64,000 nucleotides of DNA from Sphingobium sp. WTD-1 (GCF_030128825.1 NZ_CP119127.1:4515501-4579500); one strand, 5' to 3'. Positions 34,853 to 43,897 are shown, counted from the first letter of the stretch. Notes: generated from the letters alone by a model not told the origin. Made by a program: numbers and translations.

Positions 34853-34875
34853 CCATGACTTATTAGAACAGTAAG
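34841..34875. promoter_or_regulatory. 10-bp inverted repeat over the start of TnsB-like copy 2
   Basis: CTTACTGTTC (34841-34850) and GAACAGTAAG (34866-34875) are exact inverted copies with a 15-base spacer. The repeat covers the proposed start codon and ribosome-site region of the minus-strand gene, so protein or RNA folding here could repress its own translation or transcription. Confidence 0.55.
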
Positions 34876-34893
34876 GCACGCATCGTCAAGTGA

Positions 34894-34982
34894 GTTGGTC
34901 ACGATACTGTGCAGTTGAAACCACATTCCTGTTGCCATCACGGTCATTTTAGCGTTCCTAAATGCACAGTATCGTGACCAAC
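34894..34982. promoter_or_regulatory. Perfect 20-bp inverted repeat in the divergent tnsA promoter region
   Basis: GTTGGTCACGATACTGTGCA (34894-34913) and its exact reverse complement (34963-34982) flank a 49-bp AT-richer spacer. It sits between the divergent TnsB-like copy 2 and the plus-strand small ORF/tnsA. TnsB-type proteins recognise repeated sites of about 20 bp, so this pair may be bound by TnsB or by a TnsB-like protein as an operator, or it could be part of a transposon end. I did not find another copy in the window by eye. Confidence 0.6.
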
Positions 34983-34996
34983 ATGGAGACAGTGCG

Positions 34997-35173
34997 ATGA
35001 CGACTAAACCGCGAAGTGCAGATCGAAACAACCTCGTTTCAATCGTTTATACAGAGTATCTGATCGAGATCATCCGACATTTTGAACGAGAGCAACGCGT
35101 TAAGACGTGGAGTCGTTCTCGCTCCAAATGGCCCAACAGCAACCGTCGCGGTTGGACGTTCTGGCATGACTGA
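34997..35173 (+). CDS. Small ORF coupled to tnsA (58 aa)
   Basis: A 58-codon frame starting MTTKPRSADRNNLVSIVYTE behind GGAGA with an eight-base spacer. It ends RGWTFWHD at a TGA (35171-35173) that overlaps the tnsA start at 35166, so it could feed ribosomes into tnsA. The peptide is basic (many Arg/Lys) and aromatic at the end. No family recognised. It may be a leader peptide, a small DNA-binding factor, or merely the 5' end of the tnsA message. Confidence 0.4.
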   Translation: MTTKPRSADRNNLVSIVYTEYLIEIIRHFEREQRVKTWSRSRSKWPNSNRRGWTFWHD

Positions 35174-35966
35174 CGCATATGAAGAACTGGCTGAGATCGA
35201 CGTTCGCGCCGCTATCAACCTCATGCTGCGCAACCCGTCATACGAACCCTCCGCTGGCCGGTTGCGCGCCGAAACCTTGCTCAGGAAGCACAACAGCCTG
35301 GTCAACACCATGGCTCGCATCGTGGTCGCCAACGACAATGGATCGCTCCGAACAGTCTCTGGCGGAACGCACCATGCGAGCGGCTGGTACCCTTCCGTGA
35401 AGGTCGGCCGCACACAGCATTATGAGAGCCTGCATCAGCTTGCACTGATCGAGCGGTGCGAGACGGACCCCAATGTCGTCCACTACCAATCAGAGGCTCG
35501 CCGCTTCGAATTCATCCTGCGGAGGAAGGAGCGGTACACCAGTGACGTCGACATATTGGACGCCGATGGCCGCCTGGCGGTCGTCGAAGTCAAAGGCGAC
35601 GATGCGGACCTCCGAGATCCAGAATATCGGCTGAAACTCGCCGGCGTCGCCGAGATTTGCCGCCGGGTGGGCCATGAGTTCCGTATCACCTTCGGTTCCG
35701 AAATTTTCGAGAATAGCCGCCACCGCTTCAACGTACGCCTCGCCAGCTCAATGCGCCGCACGGCCATCTCATCGTCGCAGAAGCGGCTCGTCGAAAGCCT
35801 CCGCAGCAAAGGCGATGACATGCGGTTGGGCGAATTCGCTGAGCTGATGGCGCCCGGAAATTTTGTCCAAGGGCGGGCAATCACTTTCGCCATGCTGGTG
35901 AGGCGCATCGTGTCGCTCGATCTCACGCAGCCTCTCATCGATGAGATGCCTGTCAGCTTCATCTGA
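35166..35966 (+). CDS. tnsA: TnsA endonuclease-like protein of Tn7-like transposon
   Basis: A 266-residue protein. The type II restriction-like catalytic core is seen: E87 (HYESLHQLAL), D127/D129 (YTSDVDILDADG) and E141-V-K143 (VVEVKGDDAD), the ED...ExK set. GWYPSVKVGRTQHYES is a typical TnsA_N start. TnsA nicks the non-transferred 5' strands so that the element moves by cut-and-paste. The C-terminal helix-rich part (MRLGEFAELMAPGNFVQGRA) would bind TnsC. Frames open upstream to 35082 (TTG). First gene of the tnsA-tnsB-tnsC-tniQ array. Confidence 0.88.
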   Translation: MTDAYEELAEIDVRAAINLMLRNPSYEPSAGRLRAETLLRKHNSLVNTMARIVVANDNGSLRTVSGGTHHASGWYPSVKVGRTQHYESLHQLALIERCETDPNVVHYQSEARRFEFILRRKERYTSDVDILDADGRLAVVEVKGDDADLRDPEYRLKLAGVAEICRRVGHEFRITFGSEIFENSRHRFNVRLASSMRRTAISSSQKRLVESLRSKGDDMRLGEFAELMAPGNFVQGRAITFAMLVRRIVSLDLTQPLIDEMPVSFI

Positions 35967-36140
35967 TCATAGATCAAATACCCTAGGAAGGATTCAACCA
36001 TGACCTAGAGTGAAATCATAACTGCCTGACGAACCCGCAGGCACCCATCACAACAGAAGCAATGCCATTCGCAGCGTAGAAATATCTACTGCTGATGGAT
36101 GTTGCGCGCCCTCAGAATACCCAAATCTCGGGAGAGATAC

Positions 36141-38405
36141 GTGAATTACTTCCCCTATAAGCTCAAACGCAATCAGCTATACAGTATCGAAGGTCAACCC
36201 TGTGTTTTTACATCACATGGATATGGCACACGCCTGAACTTCGAACATGCTGCCACAGGCAAGCCCGTCGAATATCTCGATGACGCCGGCGTCGTCCGTC
36301 CAATGGACCAGGATCGCTTCCGGACGCTGCTTCAGAACGGTCAATTCTTCCAGATGGCAGAGCGTGGGCAGTCGCCGGCCAAGAACAAGATCGCTGAATC
36401 ACATCTCACGCCTGCCGAATGCGAGGAACTCGACGCCGACAGCGCGCTCCGGCTGGCAACGTTACGGCTGCTCGATCGGAACGGCGTAATGACCGGCGTG
36501 AAGGCAATCTCTGAAGGACTTGCCGAGCACTGGACCCCCGAGCTGCACACCAAATATGGCGAGGCGCCCAATCCGCACACCGTGAAACGCTGGATGCGGA
36601 AGCGCGGTAAAGTCGGCGACCGCGATGCTCGCGAGGCCATGAGCGCCCAGGGGCGCCATTGCCATGATGATGATGGCATCCGCATGGAAATCCGCCAGCG
36701 CCTGGCTTTGACCTACTATGCGTCGAAGAAGAGCGTCACCGATATCAATGTGCTGACCAACGCTGAGATTAGCCGCGTCAACGATGGCACTTCGCTCGAA
36801 TACGAGATGCCTACGGAGCCGCTCCTCCCGGTGAGCCTGAGCACCACATATCGCGACATCAAAATGCTTGAGTGCGAGCAAACGGTCGCTGCCCGCCACG
36901 GCAAGCAGGCAGCCTACTCTCGGTGGCGTGGCGCAGGGAAAGGGCATGAGGCGGAGCGCCCTCTGGAATTCGGGCTTATGGATCACACCCCCATACCCGC
37001 CGTCCTCGTCATCGACGTGGAACGCGCCATCATCCTGGGCCGCCCCACTTTCTCCGCACTTGTTGATGGGTTCAGCAGGGTCGTGCTCTCGCACATGCTG
37101 TCCTTCAATGCCCCATCATACGCCACCGTGTCGGAGTTGCTTCGCCGGTCTGTTCTGCCCAAGATCGTGCCGCCGATCATCAAGAACAAGCACCCTGAAG
37201 CCCAAGACGTCTGCGGCCTGTGCAGCACATATCACGTGGATGGCGGTATGGAATTCCGCAGCCACGATATGGAGAGCATGAGCAAGGCGACCGGTGCAAC
37301 GATCCGCATCAGTGGTCGGAAAAAGCCGCGCGAACGAGCCCTTGTTGAGCGCATCTTCCTCACCATCCACAATTACGTGTCATCGAAGGTGGCCGGCGCC
37401 CATCTGCCGATCGCCCTCTCCCGCGAGTATGATTACGACCCCGCCGTGGATGCCGTGCTAACGCTCGACGAACTCGAGGCACTCATCATGTTCGCCATCG
37501 CGGTCTATCACACGACCCCGCATGGCGGCCTGAACGAGAAACAGCCTCTGCTCTGTTGGAAACAGGGCACCGCCCAGTACGGGATCGTTCTACCGCGTGA
37601 CCCTCGCATCTTCGAGAAGGCCCTCCTCCCCAAGATCAATTCGCACAGGCTGACCCACGCTGGCATCGAGTGGAATGGCCTGCGCTTCGGCGATTATAAA
37701 GCCGTGCCTGACCTGCTCGCCGATCTTGTCCCCTTGGAAGGCAAGCGTCAGCGCCTGAAGAATGCCACTGCAACGGTGTCGTTCCGCTATGACCCGTACG
37801 ATCTGCGCAAGATTTGGGTGATCAACCGCAAAACCAATCAGGACGTCGAGCTGTACTGCCAGACGGCCGGCTATACCGACGAGCCGATCAGCCTGTGGAT
37901 GCACGAGCAGATCCGTGAGAAGGCCAAGGCGGAAGCCGCCGACTTCAACTCACGGGAATGGCGTGACGCCTGCCGCGCCGAGCTTCTCGACGCCATCGAC
38001 CAGCTGACGCCCGAAGCCAAGGAGCGTGAACGCAAGCTTCTGGCCAAGCTGTACGAAAACAAGCGCATCCGCAGCATCACCGGTGAACTCGCCAGCCTGC
38101 AGCGGGAGCGCCCTGAACCTGTCGACATCCCGATCATCTATGCAGACGTGATCGAGCACGAGATGCACGATGCCGACACCCTGTCTCGTCGCCCCGCTCC
38201 ACAGAAAGCTGCCCCTACCGCATCTAAACGGCGGAGCAACCGGCAGAAGGCGAAAGCTGCCAATGCCCGGGAGGCGACGCCAGAGGACATGCCAGAGCGC
38301 GACCGGCGTGCTCCTGCGCCGCCACCCACCCCGGACGCGTCGACCACCGACCCCGAACCACGCCGTGAACGCAAAAAGCGCTCGAACGACAGCAGCTATT
38401 TCTAA
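36141..38405 (+). CDS. tnsB: TnsB/TniA-type DDE transposase
   Basis: A 754-residue Mu/TnsB-family transposase that cuts and joins the transposon 3' ends. From the GTG start, N-terminal HTH domains are followed by a retroviral-integrase-like core with D281 (LMDHTPIP), D309 (ALVDGFSR) and E371 (GGMEFRSHD), then a Mu-C beta-barrel (about residues 520-600) and a Lys/Arg/Pro-rich tail ending SSYF, where TnsC binds. GTG 36141 behind GGGAGAG is preferred to the ATG at 36099, whose extra 14 residues look unrelated. 160-175 bp separate it from tnsA. A C-x2-C pair (VCGLCSTYH) just before the Glu is notable. Confidence 0.9.
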   Translation: MNYFPYKLKRNQLYSIEGQPCVFTSHGYGTRLNFEHAATGKPVEYLDDAGVVRPMDQDRFRTLLQNGQFFQMAERGQSPAKNKIAESHLTPAECEELDADSALRLATLRLLDRNGVMTGVKAISEGLAEHWTPELHTKYGEAPNPHTVKRWMRKRGKVGDRDAREAMSAQGRHCHDDDGIRMEIRQRLALTYYASKKSVTDINVLTNAEISRVNDGTSLEYEMPTEPLLPVSLSTTYRDIKMLECEQTVAARHGKQAAYSRWRGAGKGHEAERPLEFGLMDHTPIPAVLVIDVERAIILGRPTFSALVDGFSRVVLSHMLSFNAPSYATVSELLRRSVLPKIVPPIIKNKHPEAQDVCGLCSTYHVDGGMEFRSHDMESMSKATGATIRISGRKKPRERALVERIFLTIHNYVSSKVAGAHLPIALSREYDYDPAVDAVLTLDELEALIMFAIAVYHTTPHGGLNEKQPLLCWKQGTAQYGIVLPRDPRIFEKALLPKINSHRLTHAGIEWNGLRFGDYKAVPDLLADLVPLEGKRQRLKNATATVSFRYDPYDLRKIWVINRKTNQDVELYCQTAGYTDEPISLWMHEQIREKAKAEAADFNSREWRDACRAELLDAIDQLTPEAKERERKLLAKLYENKRIRSITGELASLQRERPEPVDIPIIYADVIEHEMHDADTLSRRPAPQKAAPTASKRRSNRQKAKAANAREATPEDMPERDRRAPAPPPTPDASTTDPEPRRERKKRSNDSSYF

Positions 38406-38426
38406 CCCCTACCCGAAAGGCAACAC

Positions 38427-39377
38427 ATGACTACCACCACATCAAACCCGCCCATTGTACGGCCGAATGAAGCCGCTGCCCGGTCTCAGCGCGTGGCAGA
38501 TGCCCGCAGCGCGTTCCGCCAGATCAAGATTGTTCATCCTCGCCAAGAGGCCATCATTGCGGGGCTGGATGAGGTCCGGCGCTCTGGCATCGCCACCCGT
38601 GGCGAGCGGCAATATGGCATCACCCTCCTGGCTGAAAGCGGTTCCGGCAAAACGACAGCAGCCGAACATTTCCGGGACGGCATCGAACGCCTGGGCGAAC
38701 TTCCAGAAGGCAGCCGGCCCGTCCTGATCGTTAAGCTCATGAGCACTGGCACCGCCAGGTCGCTATTCTCTTCCATCCTGCAGGCCCTGGACGACCCCTT
38801 TTATGACCGCGGCACCGAACCCAACCTGCACAAGCGCGCCGTGCAAGCCATCAAACGGGATAACGTGCAGTTGCTCGTCATCGATGAGGTACATCACCTA
38901 TCACGCCGGTCATCGGCGGCAACCCATGTCACGGACAGTCTCAAGACCTTCCTCGATTCAGGATTGTTACCTGTCGCCTTTTTCGGCACCCACGACGCGG
39001 ACAAGCTGTTCCAATCCAGCCGCGAGCTGAACGGCCGGCTCTTCCCTCCCCTCACGCTTCCTCCGCTCGATTGGTGGGCGGATGACGATCGAGACCTGTT
39101 CCTGGACTTCGTCGAAGACTTCGATACCGCCATGGTCGACAAGCAGATCATGAAGGTCGCCAGCGGTCTGGTCGAAGAGGACATCGCTCGCCCCCTTTGC
39201 CTCGCAAGCAGCGGAATCATCGGCCGCACCTGCCGCATCGTGGAAACTGCAGCCATAAACGTCGTGCGTGAAGGTCGGCATGCCGTTACCCGCAACGATC
39301 TCGCCATGGCGGTGAACAGCTGGGCCATTGCCCATAGCTTCATCGACTATAATCCGTTCGTGGAGATTGAAGCTTGA
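38427..39377 (+). CDS. tnsC: TnsC/TniB-type AAA+ transposition regulator
   Basis: A 316-residue AAA+ ATPase. Walker A is AESGSGKTT (K75), Walker B is LLVIDEVHH (D153-E154), and sensor-like FFGTHDADKLF follows. Size and motif spacing fit the short TniB/TnsC class that polymerises on DNA and links the TniQ target selector to TnsA/TnsB. CCCGAAAGGCAACAC precedes ATG 38427. It is 21 bp after tnsB and overlaps the tniQ start. Confidence 0.92.
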   Translation: MTTTTSNPPIVRPNEAAARSQRVADARSAFRQIKIVHPRQEAIIAGLDEVRRSGIATRGERQYGITLLAESGSGKTTAAEHFRDGIERLGELPEGSRPVLIVKLMSTGTARSLFSSILQALDDPFYDRGTEPNLHKRAVQAIKRDNVQLLVIDEVHHLSRRSSAATHVTDSLKTFLDSGLLPVAFFGTHDADKLFQSSRELNGRLFPPLTLPPLDWWADDDRDLFLDFVEDFDTAMVDKQIMKVASGLVEEDIARPLCLASSGIIGRTCRIVETAAINVVREGRHAVTRNDLAMAVNSWAIAHSFIDYNPFVEIEA

Positions 39378-41233
39378 GCCGTGTGAAATACCCGCTCGCG
39401 CCGATCGCTGGCGAAAGTCTCATGGGCCTTGTCGCCCGTGTGACTGCCGAGAACGGGTATCCACGGACGGGAACGCTGTTGTCCGAGGCTGGCTGGGTTT
39501 ACGACAACAAGCCAACAGCGGCCACAACCAACGCCGAACAGCTTCCTGTGCTGGCCAAGATTCTGGTGGTGCCGTATCCCCAGTTGCTGCACCATGCCCA
39601 CGGTCCAGAAGACGGCAGCGCTATCATACATTGGTTTGGTGGACGCGCGTGGCAAAGCGAGCTGAGAACCACCATTCGCCGGTACGCACCGGCCAGCCTT
39701 GCCCTCTCGGTTCATCACCGTGCGATTTGGCAACTGACCTCCGTCCCATTCTGCCCGGAAACCTTTCAGGTCTTGCGCAGTGAGTGTCACGAGTGCGGCA
39801 TCACCCAGCGGTGGCGGTACGCCAACGGCATTGCTACCTGCGACCAAGATGTCTGCAGCGCGGATCTACGAGAGGGACCGGCCGAGTTCATCCCTCACGA
39901 GATGCGTGGCAATTTGGGCATCTATGCTGGCCTCTTCAGCCATAATCCCGATGTACGTGCCGCTTCGCGATCACAGCTTCCTGACCCGATTTCGAGTTTG
40001 GAGCCGCACGATATTGCCGACTTGGCCTTGAAGCTCTCCCCCTGGCTAAACGACCAACTGCGCGGAAAATGGCTGACCAATCCTGACCTTACTATGGCGG
40101 TCATCAGCGCGCTTCATGATGCTGTGACACTGCTGCGCCAATGGCCCATCGTTCCAGCCGACCTACTTCCAGCTCCACGCGAAGGGGACAACTGGTCGAA
40201 CAAATTGGGGCACGCCGTCAAGCAGGCCCGGATCGGCCGCTCCTCGCCCCGCGTCAAAGCCTTGTTCGCGATGTTTCTACATGGCCTGCAGCAAGAGCAA
40301 CCCGATCTCAGTCAAAGCCCCGATCTGACCGACCTCCCGTCGGCCGACGAGGGGAATGACATAATTGGACTGATCTCCGCCAAATCAACCGTGCGTGTAC
40401 TGCGTGAGACGGATACCATCATCGCAAAGCTGCGAGCCGCTGGCGTCTTCAAGCTAACCGACGTGCGAGTTCATGGCGTGGTTCGACCGTTCCATGATCC
40501 CGAAGAAATCGAGGAACTGGCACGTACCAAGCCTGACCGTCTGCCTTTGACCGCCGTGTCGCAGTCAACTCAGTTGCCCCGCTATGCCATAGCCCAGTTG
40601 ATGCAATCTGGATTACTCGCGCCGCTGACCCACCCTTATTGGGAGGCGCGATATGGCGTCCGCAATACCACCACCAAGGCTTGGGCGGCATTCGAGGCAA
40701 AAATCCAAGCCAAAGCCGATCCTGCAATAGTTGACGGCGTTCCGCTACAAATCGCGGCTAGGGCTATTGGTGGTCGGGCCAAGCCATGGGCCGGCATCTT
40801 CACCTGGCTCCTGGGGCCGCATGGTCGATTCGGTCTGACCTCCGAGGCGACGGACCTGTCCCACCAGATACTAATCCCGGCCGAACTCATCGACACTTTG
40901 CGGATGTTGGAAAACCCGTTGTCCGGTGCCCATGTCGAGGATGAGCTATCAGGCGCCGATGCCAGCGAGATACTCAACCTGGCCACCAATCAGTTTCTCA
41001 AATTCGTCGCCACCGGCCGCATACGTCGCCACGGTAAAGCATATCTCGCAGCGGATGTTCTTCAGGCTGCAGCAGAGATCATAGGATCGGTCGAGATCGG
41101 CTACAGGATGGGATTGCCTCCCCAGTCAGCACAAAAATGGGCGCGGAAGGTCGGTTTGCCGACGATACATGATGCGGGCTACTGCCGCATGAGCTTCGCC
41201 AAGATCATGAAACAAGGCGCTTGGTCAGCCTAG
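39374..41233 (+). CDS. tniQ: TniQ/TnsD-type target selector
   Basis: A 619-residue TniQ-family protein starting with TTG (39374), overlapping the tnsC stop (TTGA). The N-terminal TniQ domain (PIAGESLMGLVARVTAENGY) is followed by a zinc finger C138-x2-C141 / C156-x4-C161 (ECHECG, TCDQDVC). A long C-terminal part has two possible HTH regions near residues 420-450 and 570-610. The length lies between short TniQ (about 400) and TnsD (about 500-700). By family knowledge it chooses the insertion site, either by DNA sequence binding or via a guide complex. No cas genes lie nearby, so DNA recognition by TniQ itself is more likely. Confidence 0.88.
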   Translation: MSRVKYPLAPIAGESLMGLVARVTAENGYPRTGTLLSEAGWVYDNKPTAATTNAEQLPVLAKILVVPYPQLLHHAHGPEDGSAIIHWFGGRAWQSELRTTIRRYAPASLALSVHHRAIWQLTSVPFCPETFQVLRSECHECGITQRWRYANGIATCDQDVCSADLREGPAEFIPHEMRGNLGIYAGLFSHNPDVRAASRSQLPDPISSLEPHDIADLALKLSPWLNDQLRGKWLTNPDLTMAVISALHDAVTLLRQWPIVPADLLPAPREGDNWSNKLGHAVKQARIGRSSPRVKALFAMFLHGLQQEQPDLSQSPDLTDLPSADEGNDIIGLISAKSTVRVLRETDTIIAKLRAAGVFKLTDVRVHGVVRPFHDPEEIEELARTKPDRLPLTAVSQSTQLPRYAIAQLMQSGLLAPLTHPYWEARYGVRNTTTKAWAAFEAKIQAKADPAIVDGVPLQIAARAIGGRAKPWAGIFTWLLGPHGRFGLTSEATDLSHQILIPAELIDTLRMLENPLSGAHVEDELSGADASEILNLATNQFLKFVATGRIRRHGKAYLAADVLQAAAEIIGSVEIGYRMGLPPQSAQKWARKVGLPTIHDAGYCRMSFAKIMKQGAWSA

Positions 41234-41409
41234 ACGACGCCCGCGTCGCGTGAGCGCTCCTCGATCCGGGCCAACATAGCACGCTTGCGCGCTGTTCGGC
41301 GCGATCCGCTATTGCGCATGGCATCGGTACGCTCTGGGGTATCGATGATACCCAAGGCAGCCTTGCGCTCTCGGATTCCCGCTAAAGGGTCAGAGAGGGT
41401 GATAATCAT
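41230..41409 (-). CDS. Small hypothetical protein
   Basis: A 59-residue frame, MIITLSDPLAGIRERKAALG onwards, ending in SRDAGVV. It is basic and helix-rich (ERTDAMRNSGSRRTARKRAM). GGAG lies four bases before the ATG. The stop shares the palindromic CTAG with the tniQ stop, so the genes converge exactly. It looks like a short conserved protein of sphingomonad mobile DNA, with no known function. Upstream frames to 41556 do not look coding. Confidence 0.55.
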   Translation of the reverse strand: MIITLSDPLAGIRERKAALGIIDTPERTDAMRNSGSRRTARKRAMLARIEERSRDAGVV

Positions 41410-41661
41410 GCCGCTCCATCCCTTCCGTGGATCCCGGTCCATTTTAGAAATGTTCAGCCCGCCTGCGACGTTCCTGCGTCGGTGCCGATAATATCCCATG
41501 CAGGGTGCATGTGCCAGCTGCGTCCACCGCCAAGGTGCGATGCCTGACCGTCGCAAATCCGAACCCGCGGTCCTGTTGCAAACCAGTGCAAAAGCTCAAC
41601 GAGGGTCTCGCCGGGAAATCCGACGATTACTATCGTATAGTCGATAGCGATTGAGGAAAGC

Positions 41662-41880
41662 ATGCCCGGGAATATTCCCCCCGACAAGAAAGCCGCGTTC
41701 GAACGTCTGGCAAACCATCTGGATGAGGAATATCCCTATCCCGGGTGTCGCGACGATCTCAGGGATGTGGCCAGCGGCAGCTCCGCCATAATTGAACGCG
41801 CATACTGGCGCGATCCCGTGCAAGTCATGACCGGCCTCGCATGGATGCTCGTCGGCCTGATGATCGGAGTGCTGCTGTGA
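41662..41880 (+). CDS. Small C-tail-anchored membrane protein
   Basis: A 72-residue protein: a soluble N-terminal part (MPGNIPPDKKAAFERLANHL) with YPYPGCRDDLRDVASGSSAI, followed by a C-terminal membrane segment (VMTGLAWMLVGLMIGVLL). GAGGAAAGC precedes the ATG. The next gene starts on its stop codon (GTGA), so the two are cotranslated. No named family recognised. Confidence 0.6.
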   Translation: MPGNIPPDKKAAFERLANHLDEEYPYPGCRDDLRDVASGSSAIIERAYWRDPVQVMTGLAWMLVGLMIGVLL

Positions 41881-42209
41881 GGGCCGATCGCATTGAGCGC
41901 GAATGGTTTTGCAAGCGCTGCGGCAATTCCGTCCACAAGCTGCAAGGATCATGGGCCCACATACGCAATCAACATAGCCCAAAGTCGTGCGGTCGAAAGC
42001 TGACCGACAACGACGTCTATCGGTTGCCGCTGAGCCGAACGAGGGAACGCACCCGTACACGGAATAAACAACAGGAAGCGCAAGATCGCCTGCTCATCGC
42101 TAAGCGGCGCTGGGATGAAGCCCGCTGTGAATGGGAGGCAGCCCAAGACGAACTCTATCTTGCCTCGGAAGCGCTGAAGTCCATCAAGAATAGTCCCCCA
42201 TTGGACTAG
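41877..42209 (+). CDS. Hypothetical protein with C2H2-like zinc site
   Basis: A 110-residue protein starting at GTG 41877, overlapping the previous stop. An N-terminal FCKRCGNSVHKLQGSWAHIR, continuing NQHSPKSC, offers C-x2-C and H-x-x-x-H ligands for zinc. The rest is a charged helix, probably coiled coil (KQQEAQDRLLIAKRRWDEAR). It forms an operon with the tail-anchored protein. A nucleic-acid-binding role is a guess from the zinc site. Confidence 0.6.
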   Translation: MRADRIEREWFCKRCGNSVHKLQGSWAHIRNQHSPKSCGRKLTDNDVYRLPLSRTRERTRTRNKQQEAQDRLLIAKRRWDEARCEWEAAQDELYLASEALKSIKNSPPLD

Positions 42210-42384
42210 CCTGGTCATCCCATCGGTTCAATCCAACGCCGCCGATAACTGCGGCGCATAAGCCGCTTTCCGGAGGATTCAAAGCAGCCTGTTCCATATC
42301 CAATGCAACCTGTGCTGAAGGGGGTCTGGAATTTGCCCAATCGGTCTGAGACAATTACTCCCGGTCTTGCAGGGAAGCATTACA

Positions 42385-43350
42385 ATGGACTTCAGAGTAA
42401 TTGAGGAATGGCTGTCTGATGCGCCTGAACGGCACGCGATGCCGAAGGAACAACAGAATGCCACGACGGCTGCCATAGGCGCTGCGGCGAAGACAGCCGC
42501 GGCTTCCGGCGTTGAAGCGTTCGATTTGGCGCGGCTGGAGATGGCCACCGGCCCTCAGGCGGAAGAGTATCGCCCTTTCCGGACTTTGACGCGTGCTGAG
42601 TTGGTCCGCGCCGCCGCTGAAATTCGGACCGTTCAGGACAAGCTTCGCTACCGCGACGATACGATCGCTGTTGATCCAGCCCTTGAACGCGCGGTCCTGA
42701 CCCTTGGCGATGCCGGGATGCCTCTCAACGAGCACCGGTTTGCGGCGACCGAACGCGCCTTTGTCCGTGCGGAAATCTACGAGGCGGCGAATGGGGCCCT
42801 CTCGCCAAATGAAAAAGCCCGGATGATCCTCTACGACGTCGCCACTCAGGAAGAGGCGCGTGGCCTCGAACTGATCGGCCGAGGCGGAGTCCTAAGCGTC
42901 AGCCGAGGCATGGCGATCGCCAAGCCCGCTCAGGAGCTCGTATCCAGCATGGGCATCCGAACACTGGAAAAGGACGGCCTGGGTCAAAAGGACATCACGA
43001 TGGCAGCCGTCGGCCGTTATGAGCGAGTGTCAGAATTCCATCGGGCGGGGATCGATTTAGGGGCTACTTGGGCGCGAACCGGTGGCCCTGGCGCTGCAGC
43101 ATTGGATGCGCGGTTGGAACGCCTTGCTTCTCGAGCGCCAGAGCCGGTGCCCAATGGCCTCGATCGGGAATCTGAAATCACCGGGGGCGATGCGGAGGGA
43201 ACCTACCTATCTGAGGCAGTTACTCGCGGGATCGCTTCGCAGGCGAGCGACATCAAGTTCGAATTAGCCATCAAGCCGAAAGGCCGCACAGATCCAGATG
43301 CAAGCGAACAGCACAGCTTTGCTATGCCTCGCGGTCGAGGCCGCGATTAA
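42385..43350 (+). CDS. Unrecognised 321-residue island protein
   Basis: A 321-residue soluble protein starting MDFRVIEEWLSDAPERHAMP with AGGGAAG before the ATG. Ala/Glu-rich helices dominate; no membrane segment, nucleotide loop or metal site is evident. Recognisable runs are RTLTRAELVRAAAEIRTVQD and DITMAAVGRYERVSEFHRAG. The C-terminal tail ends PRGRGRD. It looks like proteins carried on sphingomonad conjugative elements, but I cannot name a family. It is separated by 176 bp from the previous gene and may be monocistronic. Confidence 0.6.
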   Translation: MDFRVIEEWLSDAPERHAMPKEQQNATTAAIGAAAKTAAASGVEAFDLARLEMATGPQAEEYRPFRTLTRAELVRAAAEIRTVQDKLRYRDDTIAVDPALERAVLTLGDAGMPLNEHRFAATERAFVRAEIYEAANGALSPNEKARMILYDVATQEEARGLELIGRGGVLSVSRGMAIAKPAQELVSSMGIRTLEKDGLGQKDITMAAVGRYERVSEFHRAGIDLGATWARTGGPGAAALDARLERLASRAPEPVPNGLDRESEITGGDAEGTYLSEAVTRGIASQASDIKFELAIKPKGRTDPDASEQHSFAMPRGRGRD

Positions 43351-43421
43351 AGGCGCAATGGCGCGCGACCAGATGATCATCGAGGCCCCGCGCGCCGATG
43401 TCGTCATGCTTGGAAACACAC

Positions 43422-43439
43422 TTCGCGAATGTTCGCGAA
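43422..43439. promoter_or_regulatory. Tandem 8-bp palindromes (TTCGCGAA x2)
   Basis: TTCGCGAA occurs twice, at 43422-43429 and 43432-43439, with two bases between. Each copy is self-complementary, and the whole is also nearly symmetrical. It lies 19 bp before the ATG of the 43458 gene, where a repressor could block transcription. Confidence 0.5.
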
Positions 43440-43457
43440 ATGAAATGAGGATTCGAA

Positions 43458-43748
43458 ATGCCCGATGAAACCATGATCTTCGGCGTCAGCGAAGAGGGCC
43501 CGAATGGCGATGCACTGGGCTTCATCGATCTAACCAAGCTGCATGTCGGAAATAAGGTCCATGACGCCTACCGCGCAGCCGTTCTCGAAGCCGCGCAACA
43601 GCGACGGGAGAAGGGATTTGGCTGCGCCTATCTTCCACATGAGGGCATGCTGCTACTCATGCATGAGGTTCCAGGTGAGGCGAAGGTGCCTGACGCCGCC
43701 ATGCCATTCACGATCCACGGCTTCGCGTCTCTCCTTTCCGACGACTGA
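43458..43748 (+). CDS. Small hypothetical protein
   Basis: A 96-residue protein starting MPDETMIFGVSEEGPNGDAL behind GAGGATTCGAA. It has alternating beta/alpha character (LGFIDLTKLHVGNKVHDAYR, GMLLLMHEVPGEAKVPDAAM) and no cysteine pair or membrane segment. Function unknown. The tandem palindromes upstream suggest its own regulation. Confidence 0.55.
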   Translation: MPDETMIFGVSEEGPNGDALGFIDLTKLHVGNKVHDAYRAAVLEAAQQRREKGFGCAYLPHEGMLLLMHEVPGEAKVPDAAMPFTIHGFASLLSDD

Positions 43749-43897
43749 CAGGAATAGGCACGTCCTCAGCGTAACCTGTCGCCGCACCGGGATGAGGGAC
43801 CGCCCCCCCTTTCGGCTAGTCCAAGCCCATCCATCAACTTCGTTAGCCGAAGAACAGGCTCTTGCTATGTTCTCTTTTTGTTCGCATATTGCCGGAC

